From Diorhabda sublineata (Eukaryota > Arthropoda > Insecta > Coleoptera > Chrysomelidae), in assembly GCF_026230105.1 (NCBI RefSeq), contig NC_079478.1, forward strand, positions 20,103,653-20,167,652: DNA of 64,000 nucleotides, written 5' to 3'. Of the stretch, positions 46,101-58,049 are shown piece by piece. The number at the start of each line of letters is the position of its first letter. Within the stretch, counting starts at the first letter, position 1. Made by a program: the position numbers and the translations under genes. A model generated the notes under the pieces. It was not told the DNA's origin. It saw only the letters and a program-made list of their open reading frames with translations, and ran no database searches.

Positions 46101-46670
46101 ATAAGTTTTACGAGGTCTGGCTATTAAATAACGGTTACCAAAAATGGTTTTATTATAAAAATTATTCTATATCCCTCGCACACATACGATTCCATGCGAT
46201 TTTTCCATTGATCTAGCAGTGTTTTCTTTGGTGAAGGAAACAAAAAAAGTTGCACGTTGCCAAATCTGATGAGTACGACGGGTGTTAATGGGCAAATGCG
46301 TTGTCCTGGTGCAAAGTCCACGAGTTGTTCTTCAACAACTCGGGTCATTGTTGCCAAAACTGACAAATAGTAAGTTAGGATGACAGTTGGAACTCTTTGG
46401 AGCCCATCAAGTCATCACAATACCGTTAATGTCGAAAAAAACGATTAACATTACCTTGAATTTTGATTTGCTCTCTCGGTCTTTACTAAAACGCTTACAC
46501 CACTCAAAAACGCGCGTACGAGATAGAGAATTATCCACGAAGGCATCTTATAGCACTCAGTTGGATTTTTTTCCATTTAACGAGAAATTTGTGATTGATA
46601 CGTTGTTTTTAATCACACATGGTGGGAAAAAAACACGTTCGTTTCAAACCGCTACTGTACAAATATTATA
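46101..46670 (-). pseudogene. Mariner transposase remnant with large deletion
   Basis: Minus-strand frames carry an N-terminal FEWCKRFS piece, then FKVMLIVFFDINGIVMT, the second catalytic Asp region, and at 46124-46280 the C-terminal FLFPSPKKTLL. Intervening parts are lost. ACGAGGTCTGGCTATTAAAT at 46110 has the look of a mariner terminal repeat. No clear matching right end. Confidence 0.6.
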
Positions 46671-46699
46671 ATAGTAACAGAAACGAGTTTTGGGACGTC

Positions 46700-48160
46700 C
46701 ATAGATAAGATATTTAGATACCCAACTACTCGTTTTTTACCTCACTCGTCTAAGGCGCCCTCTATTTAGTATTTTATTGATTTATAGGATTTTTCGAAAA
46801 CTATGAACGTGTTAACCTGATTATATATGAATGTTTGGAAACTATCCCGGATCACATTCAATTTTATTTAGAAACTGATCGATTTAATCGGATTGTAGTC
46901 ATATAATATGATCCTTTCTACCCCAATAGAAGTTTTCGTTTGTCTATGGTACTTTAAAAATGCCTGTACTATTAATTCTCATAAGCAGCGTATTTATGGG
47001 TTATTGAAAATTATGATATTTCGGCATTTCATCTAAATAGCTTATTGAACTTTAGCGCAAAATCTGTGTGAAATTATTAAACATCTATTATAAGTTCTAG
47101 TAGATCATGAATTTTAAATTTTCACCGAAAATTGAATGGGACGTTCGGAAATTTTGTTTTGGATAAGGATCCGTAATCAGCTGAGAGATTATCTACCTAA
47201 TTATAGTTTTAGGAAACATTTCACATCATAATTGTGTTAATTTAAAAAAAAAATAACATCATTTTCTACAGATAAAATACTTATCTATATTTATGAGTAA
47301 ATTGCGTATAAAATTCGACAATAATCTGTATCATTGACATCTATCAACGTAACGTTGTAAAGTAATGCGATTAAAATATTTCTAAATATGTGGCGCTTGA
47401 AAAGAAAAAAAGTGTTGAGCTTTAATTGAAGCAGGTATGATAAATCGAACAATGGTATCCAAACGAGCAGAAAACGACTTATGGCAAACAAAAATTAATA
47501 AAAATTTCGAATTGATTTATTTGAAATAATAATTAATGGTGTGTGATAACTGATTTTTATAGAGAGTTATATTTTGGATGTCCGAAAATATGGTTTTAAA
47601 AATTTATTAAACTCAAAATTAGAATATTTTTACAAACTTTAATGAACAGAATTAATTTCATAAAGTAAATAACATTACAATTCATTATTAAGTGTTTACA
47701 GTAAACATATTTTATATTAAAATAAATATTTTTACAAAATATGACCTTTTTACGTCTTAATATTTCTTCGTGTAACTAGAGGAGGTTTTTTCTTATACTA
47801 GTTGCGAACAATATGAAATTTAATGTTACAAAAAAGTGTATTTGTATATACCTAACTATATTTTTAATTTTTCCATTAAATTACGTTCTCTAATGATGGA
47901 CAAATAATTTTCAGATTTTTCTCGAAACCAATTTTATTATAATTTTGTTCTTGTTGAGATTTACTATAAACGGTTGTGATGTATTAGAAAATTTTATTTT
48001 TTTAAATCGTATAAAAGTTTTTTTTCTCCTAGAAGTTTTTTTAGTATAAAAAATAGCAAAATTGTTTAAAATGGAATTGTATGTATTTCGATAAATTGGC
48101 TTGAAAACTTTTGATTAGGCTTGATTCTTTTTTGGTTTTACGTCTATTTTCAAGCATTTT
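46700..48160. other. Intergenic, nothing recognised
   Basis: AT-rich sequence with no exon or repeat border that I can support. Confidence 0.45.
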
Positions 48161-48297
48161 CAAAATTGTTAAAATTTCAATTTCCAAATCTAATACAAAT
48201 ATTATTCAGATTCAGATCCCAATCTAAAATACTCCGTCAACTAGTAGATGCTCCATGGCATGTAACACATCATTCACGTGGACCTGGGAGTGTCCAC

Positions 48298-50109
48298 TAG
48301 GGTATCCCTTATACGACAAAAAAAAATTTTTTTGAATTTCGAAATGCATACCCTCTATATTTTTTACTAATGCTATAAGACACTTGAATATAAAATTTTA
48401 TCAATCTAGGATAATTGCAACCAGTACCAACCGAGCTTCAAAGTTGTTTAGGAAAAAACGTATTTTGTCCTGAAATTACGTTCTGCTATAAAATTACTAT
48501 AAATGCAACGAATAAAGTAAATAAAAGTAAAAAATAAATAAGATGAACATAAATTTTTAATTAAAAACATAAAGTAATAACAATTATTCAGGGTAACTTC
48601 TTTTTAGAGTTGTTTTTTCACAGTCCGAATACAATTTTCTATTTTATTATTTTTCTAAGATTTGTTTTTGTTCTTCTTGAGCCGTGATAAGTCCATTAAA
48701 ATCTTGTATTAATTTAACAGCCCTTTCAGCAGTATCATTTACAACTTTCAAATAACTTATTCTTCTTTTAGCTTCCAGAAAAGCAGCATTCTTATTCCAC
48801 GAACATACATCTTCCTTTAGAAAATTACAGTCGTCAATCCGCAGTCGTGATAAAAATTGTTTGCTCTTTTCCGATACGAAATGATCCAGTGTTTTATCTG
48901 AATAGAAAAAGAGAAATGAGTTAAATAACAAATAAAAATCAATAACAATTTTGAAAATATAACCAAAGTCAATTTTACTTACCAAACAACATTTGAGTTA
49001 GCTCTTCCTTCGACGGGCCGTAGCGTTTGCTGAAATCATTTTTTTTTCTCCCTGTTGAAGTTGGCAATCATTTTCTTCTTAGTTTGGTTATCAACTTCAT
49101 CATCAAATAGTGATAGAATGACTATCTCTTCACATAAATACAACAAGTGATGTCTGAACTTGCTTATAGACGCTTGAGAAATTGTTGCGTCAACTTTTTC
49201 GTACTCTTAACATCTTCAAGAAGCGCAAATCTTGGTTAGGTGCTTTGGTCGCCACTATACATTCGAGCTAAGGTTTAACGACAAATAAGGTCTTGAGAGT
49301 TCTTTTGTCCTTCGCAATCATTCTGCATTATGACTGAAGTAAACATAATTTTAAAGAATAGATCGCTCTCGTCATCCACCGTGCCTGATGCATAGCTCCG
49401 GGGGGTTTTATTTTTAATGTGTCTGCTCCTAAAAATAACGCACAGCTCGACGAATTCACGGTAGTCATCTCTTACAAAACCTTTTTCTAATTTTGTCTTA
49501 TAAAATAGTAACAAAGCTTGAATGTCTGTATCGGCAACACGTTCTTTTGCGAAATGAAGACATGATTCAATTTTACTAGAATCGATGTTTTTCCAATTTT
49601 CTCTGAACTTATTGAACATCAAAATATCTGGGCTACTAGTAATTTCCTTAATCTTGGTTTCAAAGACAGCTTTTAGGACCAATTCATAAACATGATGTCG
49701 ATAGGCAAAAAGCAAAAATTCTCTTCCTTACGTTTGCTCCAAAATAGCACAAGCTCCATTGAAACGGCCCGTATTGGAGGCTGTTGTCTCGCAGCACATG
49801 ATTTGTACTTTATCGTGAAGGTTCCAGTCAAAGAGAGCTTTTGAGAAAACCTTAGCTTGATGTTTTCCAGAAGAACTCTAGTTCCGGCACTGCAAGAAGC
49901 TGTTCTCTACCATCAGATGAAAACATGTAGTTACAAGTCACAACGCAGTACTTAAGCAACTCGTATGGACAAGTTTAAATAGCAAGTCGGCACGGGTTAT
50001 CGTTCATAAATCGAACCAATTTTTTTTCTAGTCAATATAGGGCTATTACGAAACTTTTAAAAAGGTATGCGTAAAAAAACATCAGACTTGAAATGTAAGG
50101 GACACCCTA
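48298..50109 (-). mobile_element. hAT-like transposon inserted in LINE tail
   Basis: The ends are TAGGGTATCCCTTA and, inverted, TAGGGTGTCCCTTA. They are flanked by 8-bp target copies GTGTCCAC (48290-48297) and GTGCCCAC (50110-50117), matching at 7 of 8. An 8-bp duplication and a TAGGG-type end are hAT characteristics. The 1.8-kb body holds a broken transposase-like protein on the minus strand. Confidence 0.8.
48647..49985 (-). pseudogene. Transposase-like protein with TTASNTG motif, broken
   Basis: Minus-strand pieces start with CCETTASNTGRFNGACAILE at about 49755-49815, then YRHHVYELVLKAVFETKIKE (49275-49715) and a helical acidic section with SCLHFAKERV. After frame breaks, 48647-48985 ends with LKVVNDTAERAVKLIQDFNG. 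Many insect and other animal repeats encode this protein type; copies that I remember read D-T-T-A-S-N-T-G, so the likely catalytic Asp is Glu here. At least three frame breaks. Confidence 0.6.
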
Positions 50110-50379
50110 GTGCCCACTGTACAAGAAGTTATCCAAGAGATGATCATCAAATACCACCCAAATCCACTACTAGAGGAAACGCGAAAAGACTAAAAAAAAG
50201 TTGGCCAATGGACCTAATATGAGGTTTAAGAAGTTCCATCACTGGATGTAAACCTCACAAAGACATTATAGATGTTTAATTATCTAGCTAGCAAATTAAC
50301 CCATAGAATGGAAAAAAATATTCTGATTGGTAATAGAAAACTATATAAATCTTTTCCCTTTTTTTAATCTATAGGGTGT

Positions 50380-50990
50380 TAATTTTACTTCTTAATTATT
50401 TGCTTATAAAAAGTTTCCAGTCTTTTCTATCTGACGCTAAATTTTTCGCTTCGACTTATGACCTTTCTATTTTTTTCAAGATTTATCTGATCAAGTCTTC
50501 GAATGTTACTGGTGGTCTTCCTTTTTTCTTTTTCTGGGCATTTTACTTTCCAAAACTGGTACTTTCTTATTCATTCTTTGTAGGTGATTCTTTTTATAAA
50601 AATTCTTGTATGGGTTCTTTTCCTATATCCGAGTTTCTAAATCGTTTCTTTTCTAAGGTATTTCATCTCTACAATTTTACTCTTTTCACATTCAATTTTT
50701 TTCTTTCTCTCTATTAACATCCAAGATTTACAGCCATACAAGATTTGTCTTGTAAATTGCTTTATACATTTTTGTTTCTTTAGAGATTTCTTTTTAGTTT
50801 GAGATCCCTTACTAGATAGATAGGATTCACCTTTTCAATTCTATCAACTTCCTGTTCCTGTTCCCAGGTATTGGAAGCTACTAACTAGTTCTATAAGTTT
50901 CTCTTCAACTCCGATTTCTTCTTCTACATTTATTACAACTACCATAACTACGTTTTTGTTTATTATCATTTCGTTTATCGTCAATCCAAA
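50380..50990 (-). pseudogene. LINE (RTE-like) reverse-transcriptase tail
   Basis: Broken minus-strand frames give EKLIELVSSFQYLGT, a stretch like KEISKETKMYKAIYKTNL and, near the end, LDQINLEKNRKV. The order YLG, KRI/ISKETKM and a late GRP-x-x-x-FEDL-type section is the usual tail of endonuclease/reverse-transcriptase LINEs. No complete domain is left. Confidence 0.5.
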
Positions 50991-51099
50991 GAAGTTATTA
51001 ATGAAAAAGATAAAATAAAAAGTGCAAAGAACTTTGTTTACTTCGTTAATTTCGTTATATATAAATGTCTTGCTGGCATACATATACAATAAACGATTT

Positions 51100-52080
51100 T
51101 TACTCTATGGCGGAATATTTATTTCCCACTAATTGAAGTGGATACACGTACCTAGTAACTTGGGTGTATAATATTTTATAGCGCAATAGGAGGAGCTAAA
51201 CGATAGCTGGGTACCGCCTTAAGTTGAAAACTATCAACGAAAGTAGGTACTCGATTCAAGTAAAATTATTTTTTGCGGTATCTCGTTGTTCATTGAAGCA
51301 CCGAACATAAAATTTTAAACGTCTACGCAGCCATTGGTAATCGGTATCGTAAAATATAAAGAAAAATAAAATAACAATTATTTCGAAATAAATTATCATT
51401 TCGAATTGAAAATGAAATGGTATTTATATTATGTGGGTACGCGATGTTTTTTCCGACAATTATTTTTTTTTCTGTTAAATATTTTGTCGCGAAATCTTAA
51501 ACCATTAATGTACTAGGTACTAGAAACTGCGAAAAAACCTTTATAGAATACTGAAACTAAATAAAACTAAAACTAGAAAACGTTCAGTACAAAATGAGTG
51601 CCAATTCATCGAATATGTCGACGATAGTACCAGCATCTACTATAGTCTGTTTTACACGTATGCGATTCCATTAGTTTCGGTTGTTCTCAGCGCGCACGAT
51701 CAAATGTAAAACATTTCGTTTTATACTCGATATCAAAGGAAAAAATACTAGTTGTTGCTGAAAAACAGTGTACCTACTGCTAGTTCAAAAAATAAAAAAT
51801 TTCAAATTAACAATCCGATTTCGATGAATTATAAGGTTTTATTGATGATTTTATTAAAATCAAAGCATCTATCGAGTAATCAATTAAATGAAAGTACCTA
51901 ACATGCAAACTGAACAAATTGCCGTGCACCTCTGATTTATGGTAGCGTATAAACCTGGCTTAACATTCCATGTTTACATTAATTCATCTATGAATAATAT
52001 ATAGCGTTTTAAGCTACACCAATTACAAAATGTTTAGTACAAAAGAAAATAATTCTAGGACATCCGTGGAGAGCTTGAGA
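51100..52080. other. Intergenic, nothing recognised
   Basis: AT-rich. No exon or repeat border seen. Confidence 0.4.
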
Positions 52081-52084
52081 GGAT

Positions 52085-52335
52085 ACAGTAACTTGTCGAT
52101 GCTACAATGAGAACCAGGTGGTAAAAGAAGAAGAGAGGGTGCAAATCAAAATGGATGAAAAAAGTAGAGGAGGATCTGAATAGGATAGGAATGAAGAAAC
52201 GAAAAGAAATGGAAATAATTAGCGAGAGAGGGGATTAAATAGAAGAAAAGGGTTGATCCACCCAGCAAAAATAATCTAGAAACCTAACGCAGTTCAACCC
52301 CAAAATGGGGGTACAACCATATATGTAAATATAGT
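52085..52335 (+). pseudogene. LINE tail fragment
   Basis: A + frame with WMKKVEEDLNRIG followed by a charged section and a stop resembles the last residues of RTE/CR1-type LINE proteins (W-x-x-x-V-x-x-D-L). It is followed by CCCCAAAATGGGG and AT-rich DNA. Confidence 0.45.
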
Positions 52336-52539
52336 TCTTGTCACTTAACCAATGCAGATAAATTTATATCAAAATAATTCTAGTTATTGCAGTTATAATG
52401 AAGAAGTGTATTAATTTGGTGTGTAGTTCTTGAAAAGTTTATTAATTTACCAGATTGATTTCTGCAATACGATCTAGAACTCTACTGTGGGACTAATAGA
52501 AACTAGATAAATTAAACCTCCAATCGCTACGTGCAGAAG

Positions 52540-52690
52540 CTACGTGGGGGCAGAAGAAAACGTCGTAGGCGATTGCGAAGCTCTCGCACTACACACCCCG
52601 CCATTGTTGGCATTCAAGCGTCAGTCGGCGTTGTGCTACAGCCACGAAAACGTGTCCGCCGTTATTGATGCTCCCGCCAAGTATGATTCG
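52540..52690. other. GC-rich patch, unexplained
   Basis: Short patch of CG-rich sequence with TCAGTCGG at about 52621. It might be a promoter relic or an old repeat. No coding sense found. Confidence 0.25.
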
Positions 52691-52824
52691 TTTTCTACAG
52701 GTTGAAGTATTTCAGAAATCCATCTGAGAACGAGTTGACAGAATGGTTAAAGAAAACCGCACATTATACGGAATTGGCATAAAGTTTTAAGGTCTATTTT
52801 GTACTCGAATTCATTGGCGGTAAC

Positions 52825-52906
52825 TTACATTGAAGCGGGTAGTGAAAAGCTTGTTCAGAGATATGAAAAATGTATCAATCTCTTCGGTGATTATTTCGAA
52901 AAGTAA
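52825..52906 (+). pseudogene. Mariner transposase C-terminal end
   Basis: YIEAGSEKLVQRYEKCINLF followed by GDYFEK and a stop is the standard C-terminus of one mariner/SETMAR-type transposase lineage. Little else of the gene is recognisable upstream. Confidence 0.65.
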
Positions 52907-52909
52907 CCG

Positions 52910-53915
52910 TTTAACTTACCAATCTTTTGGTAATAAAATTATTGTTTTATATGAACTTGTGTTTTATTTATAACCTATCGGAGGTTGCAAAAAGACGTCT
53001 CTCGTAGTTTAAGATGATACTGAAAATATGGAATGAGGGGGAAGAAAGGGAAAAAGGATCAATGAAATAAAAAATTGCTAAAGATTGTAATCTTTATATT
53101 GTACGACTCTGAACAGACATTCTTCGTTTGCGGTTTTTTTTCTATAGGTTCTGGCAGGAAAATTGCTTTTAGCAGTTACATTTTTTACGTGTTCGTAATT
53201 ATAAAATAGTAGAACTGTAATCTTCCCAACATCCTTTATGACTGAGGATGCCAATGTCTATAAAGCCGTTTTAAATTTTATGTTCAATGCTTAAACGAAC
53301 AACAAGAAACCACGAAATTACTAATAAAACTAGTTATCTGCTGGTGTTTACCTCGAGGACGTGACTATTTCATCTCACTTTGTGCTATAGGGCACTAATT
53401 CAAAAATAAAAGTAACAACTATTGTTTATTAACTAACAGACTAGTTGGTTTTGCAAGCTTCGTATTTATACTAGGATAATAAACATGGGCGCTAATGAAG
53501 AAATAGCAAAAAAAAACTTTTTTCAAATTGCCATTTTATTATTAAAATGTACTAACTATGTTTTTATATAGAATATAAAAATTCGCGTAGGAAACGGCGT
53601 GTTAAAATACCTAATGTTTATATTTTATACCATTCGGTAATGACTGAAAATTATAATTTATTTCGAATTATAAAATAACGTGAAATTTCCCCGAAATGTC
53701 TGTAATAAATTTTGAGAAAAAAATTAAATAGGATACAATCCCTCCGACTGAATTCCTGTTATTAAAATCTTAATTAAAAAGGAGCTTTTTGATCAAATGT
53801 TTATACATTTATTTCGAAATATTCTTAAAAACCTAAACTCGACAAAGACGACGACGACGATGACGACGACAACGATTTTTCAAAATAAGTCAAAACAAGT
53901 CAGATGTAATTACTT
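52910..53915. other. Intergenic, nothing recognised
   Basis: AT-rich; a short GAC/GACGAT-rich run lies at 53840-53872. Confidence 0.4.
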
Positions 53916-53918
53916 GAA

Positions 53919-54690
53919 ATGTCTCCAGATATTGAATCAGACATTCTAATTGAAGTAATAGGGTCTGCAAATGCTGCAATGAATAGTTTAATACCTGAAA
54001 AATCAAAAAGAAACTTCCTGGTCTACCCAAAATTCGAAAAATGGTGCGTTTTCAAAAAAATTAGCAAGATACCATGCAAGAAAGAGGAGAATGTAGAAAT
54101 ATTTATAAAAGAAGCTGAAGAAATACTGAAAAGCAAGACAAATTTCCTGTGCGATAATTTTTTTTTTTTAATCAAGTCCTGCACATTCTGAAACAGCAAA
54201 CGCAGCATCAATTACCTACGTAATAAACTGAAGCTGTACTAATTAGTATTAAACAGCTTCACACAGTCTACTACCATTTTACAAGCCGGTGATATTTTCA
54301 TAGATTGCAGCGATTGGATGTGGCCCTTGTCGAGAAGCGTGGTTCGTATTTTATTGAACAGCAATTGAAACGGCAATTATCTATGATTGCAGTTTGAGTA
54401 TCCGTACAAAAGGAAGCAATGTTCCAGGGAATGGCCAGCTAACTTAACTATCGATGTAACGAACCTCTCCGTTTGATAAATAGCATAGGAAAATTACCAG
54501 CAAATATTGCTCAGTACCTGTATCTACATAATATTAAAGGATACACAGGACGTTGTATGAGATGTCAACATCTCTCTTGGCAGACTCAGGAGCGGATATT
54601 CTACAAAAAATAACACCGAGGATGGAAATCCAACAGTGTAGTCGAAGGCTATATTGAGAGTTCATTAGAGAAGAATTTGTGAAAACAGTT
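53919..54690 (+). pseudogene. Second Crypton-type recombinase, heavily decayed
   Basis: The N-terminus 53919-54191 includes NSLIPEKSKRNFLVYPKFEK, comparable with the SATEKNLLPNKSKGKYDTVY part of the Crypton at 18.5 kb. Later frames give SLADSGADILQK and GWKSNSVVEGYIESSLEK with the nucleophile Tyr (about 54617-54675). Core pieces between are unreadable. It is a different family from the 18.5-kb copy, judging by the divergence. Confidence 0.65.
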
Positions 54691-54699
54691 TGGGCCAAA

Positions 54700-55100
54700 C
54701 CATTTGCATGCATTTAGATATCACAGCTTCAGATGAAATTAACATTAGACAAGAAGTTGAAGATAATATTCACGCAGAAAATGGACTTACTTCAATAATG
54801 TCAAGGAGAGGTTGAAGGTGTAACATTTGATACAGGAATTAGATAAAATATTTTTATACATTTGAGAAAAAAATAGTAAATTCTAGCAGTTGTTGATGAA
54901 TATTCTTCACGGGGACGAAACTTCAATCAGTGCTTAATGCTCATGAAATGGAAATGAATTTTTTAGTGCAATTAGTGAATAATAAAAATGAGTATTCAAT
55001 TTTTTTTATTTAGATTCACAAAACTGCAATTTTCAAGATTAATAAAAATTTTTTACAAAAACCAACTACTAAAGCAGAACTTTTTTTCATTTTTCACGTA
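54700..55100. other. Short gap between transposon remains
   Basis: AT-rich; may include the Crypton 3' end. Nothing else seen. Confidence 0.4.
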
Positions 55101-55105
55101 TAACT

Positions 55106-55966
55106 TATATAACTTAAATCGTGTGGTTTGATAATAGATGGCGTAACTTGTATAATATTACATCGTTCCAATATTCCGTACCTGCGTTGGAAAGCTTCTG
55201 TTATTGTACGTCGTTTCAGTATATGTCATTCATTTGAAGCGTTAACAACAATAATTTTTTTTCACTCAAATATGTCGAACTTTGTTCCTGAAAAAGTGTT
55301 TTTGCGGGGAGTTTTTCTTCATTACTTTAATATAAAGAAAAATGCTGTCGAGGGTCATCGTATTTTAGTGGAAGTTTATGGTGAACATGCTCTAGCTGAG
55401 CGAACGAGCAAAAAGTGGTTTGCACAATTTAAAAGTGGTGATTTTGGCTTGGAAGACGATGAACGTGCTGGACAGCCAAAAAAAATTGAAGATGAAGAAC
55501 TGGAAGCTTTACTAGATGAAGATTGTTACCAAATACAAAAAGAACTCGAGGAATCTTTGGGTGTCACTCAAGCCGTTTCAACACCTTTAAAAGCAGCTGG
55601 ATATATTCAAAAGCGTGGTAATTGGGTTCCACACGAACTCAAGCCGAGCGACGTCAAAATGCGGCTTTGAATTTCCGAAATGCTGCTGGAACGTCATTTT
55701 TGCATCGGATTGTTACTGGTTTCATCACCAGTAAATGGATCCCCAAGCGCAAAAAATCATATGTGAAATCAGAGCATAGATATCAAAAATTGGCTTGATT
55801 CATTCTTGGCTGCCAAGCCAGCGCAGTTCTTTTGGGATGGGATCCACAAATTTCCAGAAAGATGGGAAAAGGCTTTAGATGGGCAATACTTTGAATAATA
55901 TTATTGTACATGTTTTTCGTAAATAAACGTTAAAATTTTGGAAAAAACCGCACGAATTGATATATA
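55106..55966 (+). mobile_element. Mariner element with deleted catalytic core
   Basis: Inverted ends share a region around TCGTGTGGTTT (left) and, inverted, TCGTGCGGTTT (right), with AT-rich outer bases; TA-rich flanks make the exact edges uncertain. The 0.86-kb length, against about 1.3 kb expected, matches loss of the central transposase coding region. Confidence 0.7.
55272..55890 (+). pseudogene. Mariner transposase: N-terminus plus last 40 residues
   Basis: The ATG at 55272 opens MSNFVPEKVFLRGVFLHYFN, followed by HTH and linker signatures (ERTSKKWFAQFKSGDFGLED; DDERAGQPKKIEDEELEALL). After a stop at 55668 the sequence jumps to the C-terminal segment NWLDSFLAAKPAQFFWDGIH and ALDGQYFE with its stop (about 55770-55890). 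Both catalytic Asp regions are absent. The DNA-binding part is unbroken for about 130 residues and might still be made as a truncated protein. Confidence 0.8.
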
Positions 55967-55969
55967 CAA

Positions 55970-56320
55970 AACTCTGATTATTGCCTTCCATCAATTTTCA
56001 CATAAAAATGTCAAATGTCTTCGATTTTATATTGTGGATTACTCATTTTTTATATACACAAATAGAGTACCCTTAGGTACTGTCAAAATAGAATAGGTTA
56101 GATTGAATCTGAATATCTGACAATTATTTTTTTTAAAATAAACCTCCTTGAGAACCAAAAGAAAAAAAAAGAATTTGAACACGATTAAAAGTTGAGGAAA
56201 AATCACACAAAAAATTTGTTTATTAATAATATTAGTAAAATTGAACTAATTCAGGAAATAAAAGACGTTCATCCTGATTATTGGTTAGAAGTATTTATAT
56301 ACATTTATTATACAGCGAAC
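55970..56320. other. Gap between two mariner copies
   Basis: AT-rich; no exon or defined repeat. Confidence 0.4.
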
Positions 56321-56324
56321 CTGC

Positions 56325-57275
56325 AACGTCTCTAGACCTTTCAAAAAAATATTTCTTCTTGCTCCGCAAACCAGACCTCCACAGCTTTTATTTCCTCTTC
56401 GTTGGAAGGAAATTTACGACCTTTTAAATTGTTTTTCAGTTGACGAAATAGATGATAGTCGGACGGAGATAAATCTGGTGAATAAGGGGGTGCTCTAGTA
56501 ATTCAAACCATAAATCACGAATTTTTTGCATGCCAACAAAATATTTGTATGCAGGAGCGTTGTCCTGCAAAACAACACACCTTTAGATAGCTTTTCGCGT
56601 CTTTTCTCTTTAATTTTTTTCCTTAGAGTGGTCAGTAATGTCGAATAGTAATCTCCAGTTATTGTTCTACCCTTATCCAAAAAAATCAATCGTGATTACT
56701 CCATGGCAATTCCAAAAAACTGAAACAAAAACTTTACCAGCAGATTTTTGGACACAAAACTTCTTAGGTTTTGGAGAACCAGAGGAATGGTGACATTCCA
56801 TCGATTGTTGCTTTGTTTCTAGATCGTAGAAATGTACCCAAGTCTCACCCATAGTAACAATTCGGTTTAAGCTTTCAAATCGAGCACAGATCGAAAGCTT
56901 TTGGTCAACATTCAAACATTTGGGGATCCATTTTGCAGCAATTTTTCTCATGTCCAAATTGGCTTGAATTATATAATAAACGCATTCGTATGAAATATCC
57001 TGTGTTTCAGATATCCGTTTTAGACCAATTCGACGGTCTGATAAAATCATGTCATGAACTGCATCGATATTTTCGGTAACTGACACAGGAAGTGGCCTTC
57101 CCGATTGGTCATCATCTTCAATGGAAAATTTACCTCTTTTGAAGCTTGCAATCCAATTAGACTCGAAGGACATTGATCACCAAGGATATTAAGCATATCT
57201 TCGTAAATCTGTTTCGTAAATACAGATGATGGCTCGATACTCCAATTTTTCGATTTTTACATTATCGGTGGACAT
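56325..57275 (-). pseudogene. Mariner transposase with lost catalytic residues
   Basis: Minus strand: frame 56673-57173 holds HTH/linker (SFESNWIASFKRGKFSIEDD, SGRPLPV), then TMGETWVHFYDLETKQQSME, where the usual GDETW reads GETW with the first catalytic Asp replaced, and VFWNCHGVI, where the second is Asn. Frame 56495-56689 continues ITGDYYSTLLTTLRKKI. C-terminal pieces in other frames lie at 56330-56500 (LKG/RRGNK-type section). An upstream start MSTDNVKIEKLEYRAIICIY near 57275 is separated by stops. It is a distinct lineage from the 55.1-kb element. Confidence 0.8.
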
Positions 57276-57429
57276 CTTTTTTCTTTTAATTTATTACGTA
57301 ACCCTGGTTTACTTTGTTGACGTTAAACTTCACTGCTTACGTACTGCATCTTTCTTTAAATGTTGTGTACTATTAATATGAATAGTATCCCATTTTCAAA
57401 AAAAGGGAAAATAATTTTTTGTAATCTGG

Positions 57430-57990
57430 TCACACGAAACGCCCTATATTATTAATAAATATTTCAAAATCAATGATTTGTGTTGTAAGTTGAATTTCCA
57501 TCCTTCGACACAAGATTCATTAAAAAATTTCAATAATTTTAAACAGGTATAAGGACTCACGCGACGTTGGTACGTATATTGAACATATCCTGCCTAGAAA
57601 TATATCGGCATGGGCAAAATATGCAAAATTTCATCTAAAACATGTAAAATAATAAATTACCCTATAAAAGTCTAAAAATAAAAACCGTCCTTTTACACCG
57701 TAGACAGGCAGTCTCCTAGGGTGGTCCCCTGGTAGTAGGCTCGTTTCAATACCATCGAGTTCTATTTTGACTCCTCCTATATCGAAAACGACCAATAAGA
57801 TTTTACGATGGGTATGGGTCGCACCTACTTAGTAAACTCACCCAGGAACCCACACAAACTGCATTCTTCCTTAGATGTGGTCAGTTAACGATACCGTGTG
57901 GAATACGAACGCGGACACAATTTTTTTAGTGTAGTGTAACTATCATTGTGTCAAATACCGATCGGGAGTGTTTTTATTTTTGTATTTATA
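57430..57990. promoter_or_regulatory. Upstream region of putative gene at 57995
   Basis: The last 150 bp are less AT-rich than their surroundings and would be the 5' leader of the putative exon. No TATA box or initiator placed with confidence. Confidence 0.3.
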
Positions 57991-57994
57991 ATAA

Positions 57995-58049
57995 ATGGCA
58001 GTTTCAACTTTGAATATGTCGCCTTATTTTACCGGATATCCTTTTCAAG
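57995..58049 (+). CDS. Putative first coding exon of an unknown gene
   Basis: AAATGG-type start context, then 18 codons (MAVSTLNMSPYFTGYPFQ plus G) and a perfect GTAAGT donor in phase 1. The Pro/Tyr/Phe/Gly-rich peptide resembles the N-termini of several developmental transcription factors, but I cannot name the gene. The rest would lie beyond the window, so a very long first intron is implied. It may be chance. Confidence 0.4.

Larger units (their letters stand above)
48200..50285 (+). pseudogene. LINE reverse-transcriptase tail, split by hAT-like insertion
   Basis: The part before the insertion (48200-48297) reads LVDAPWHV, the conserved APW motif near the end of Jockey/I-type LINE proteins. 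The part after it (50110-50285) reads TVQEVIQEMIIKYHPNPLLE. Leaving out the insertion and one target copy, the reading frame continues as VDLGVPTVQEV, which is the family pattern. One small frameshift lies between APW and VDLG. Only the last part of the LINE is present. Confidence 0.7.

Noticed and set aside
50376..50717. 113-codon + frame rich in Phe
   Set aside because: Antisense of the LINE-like minus-strand tail; composition typical of shadow frames.
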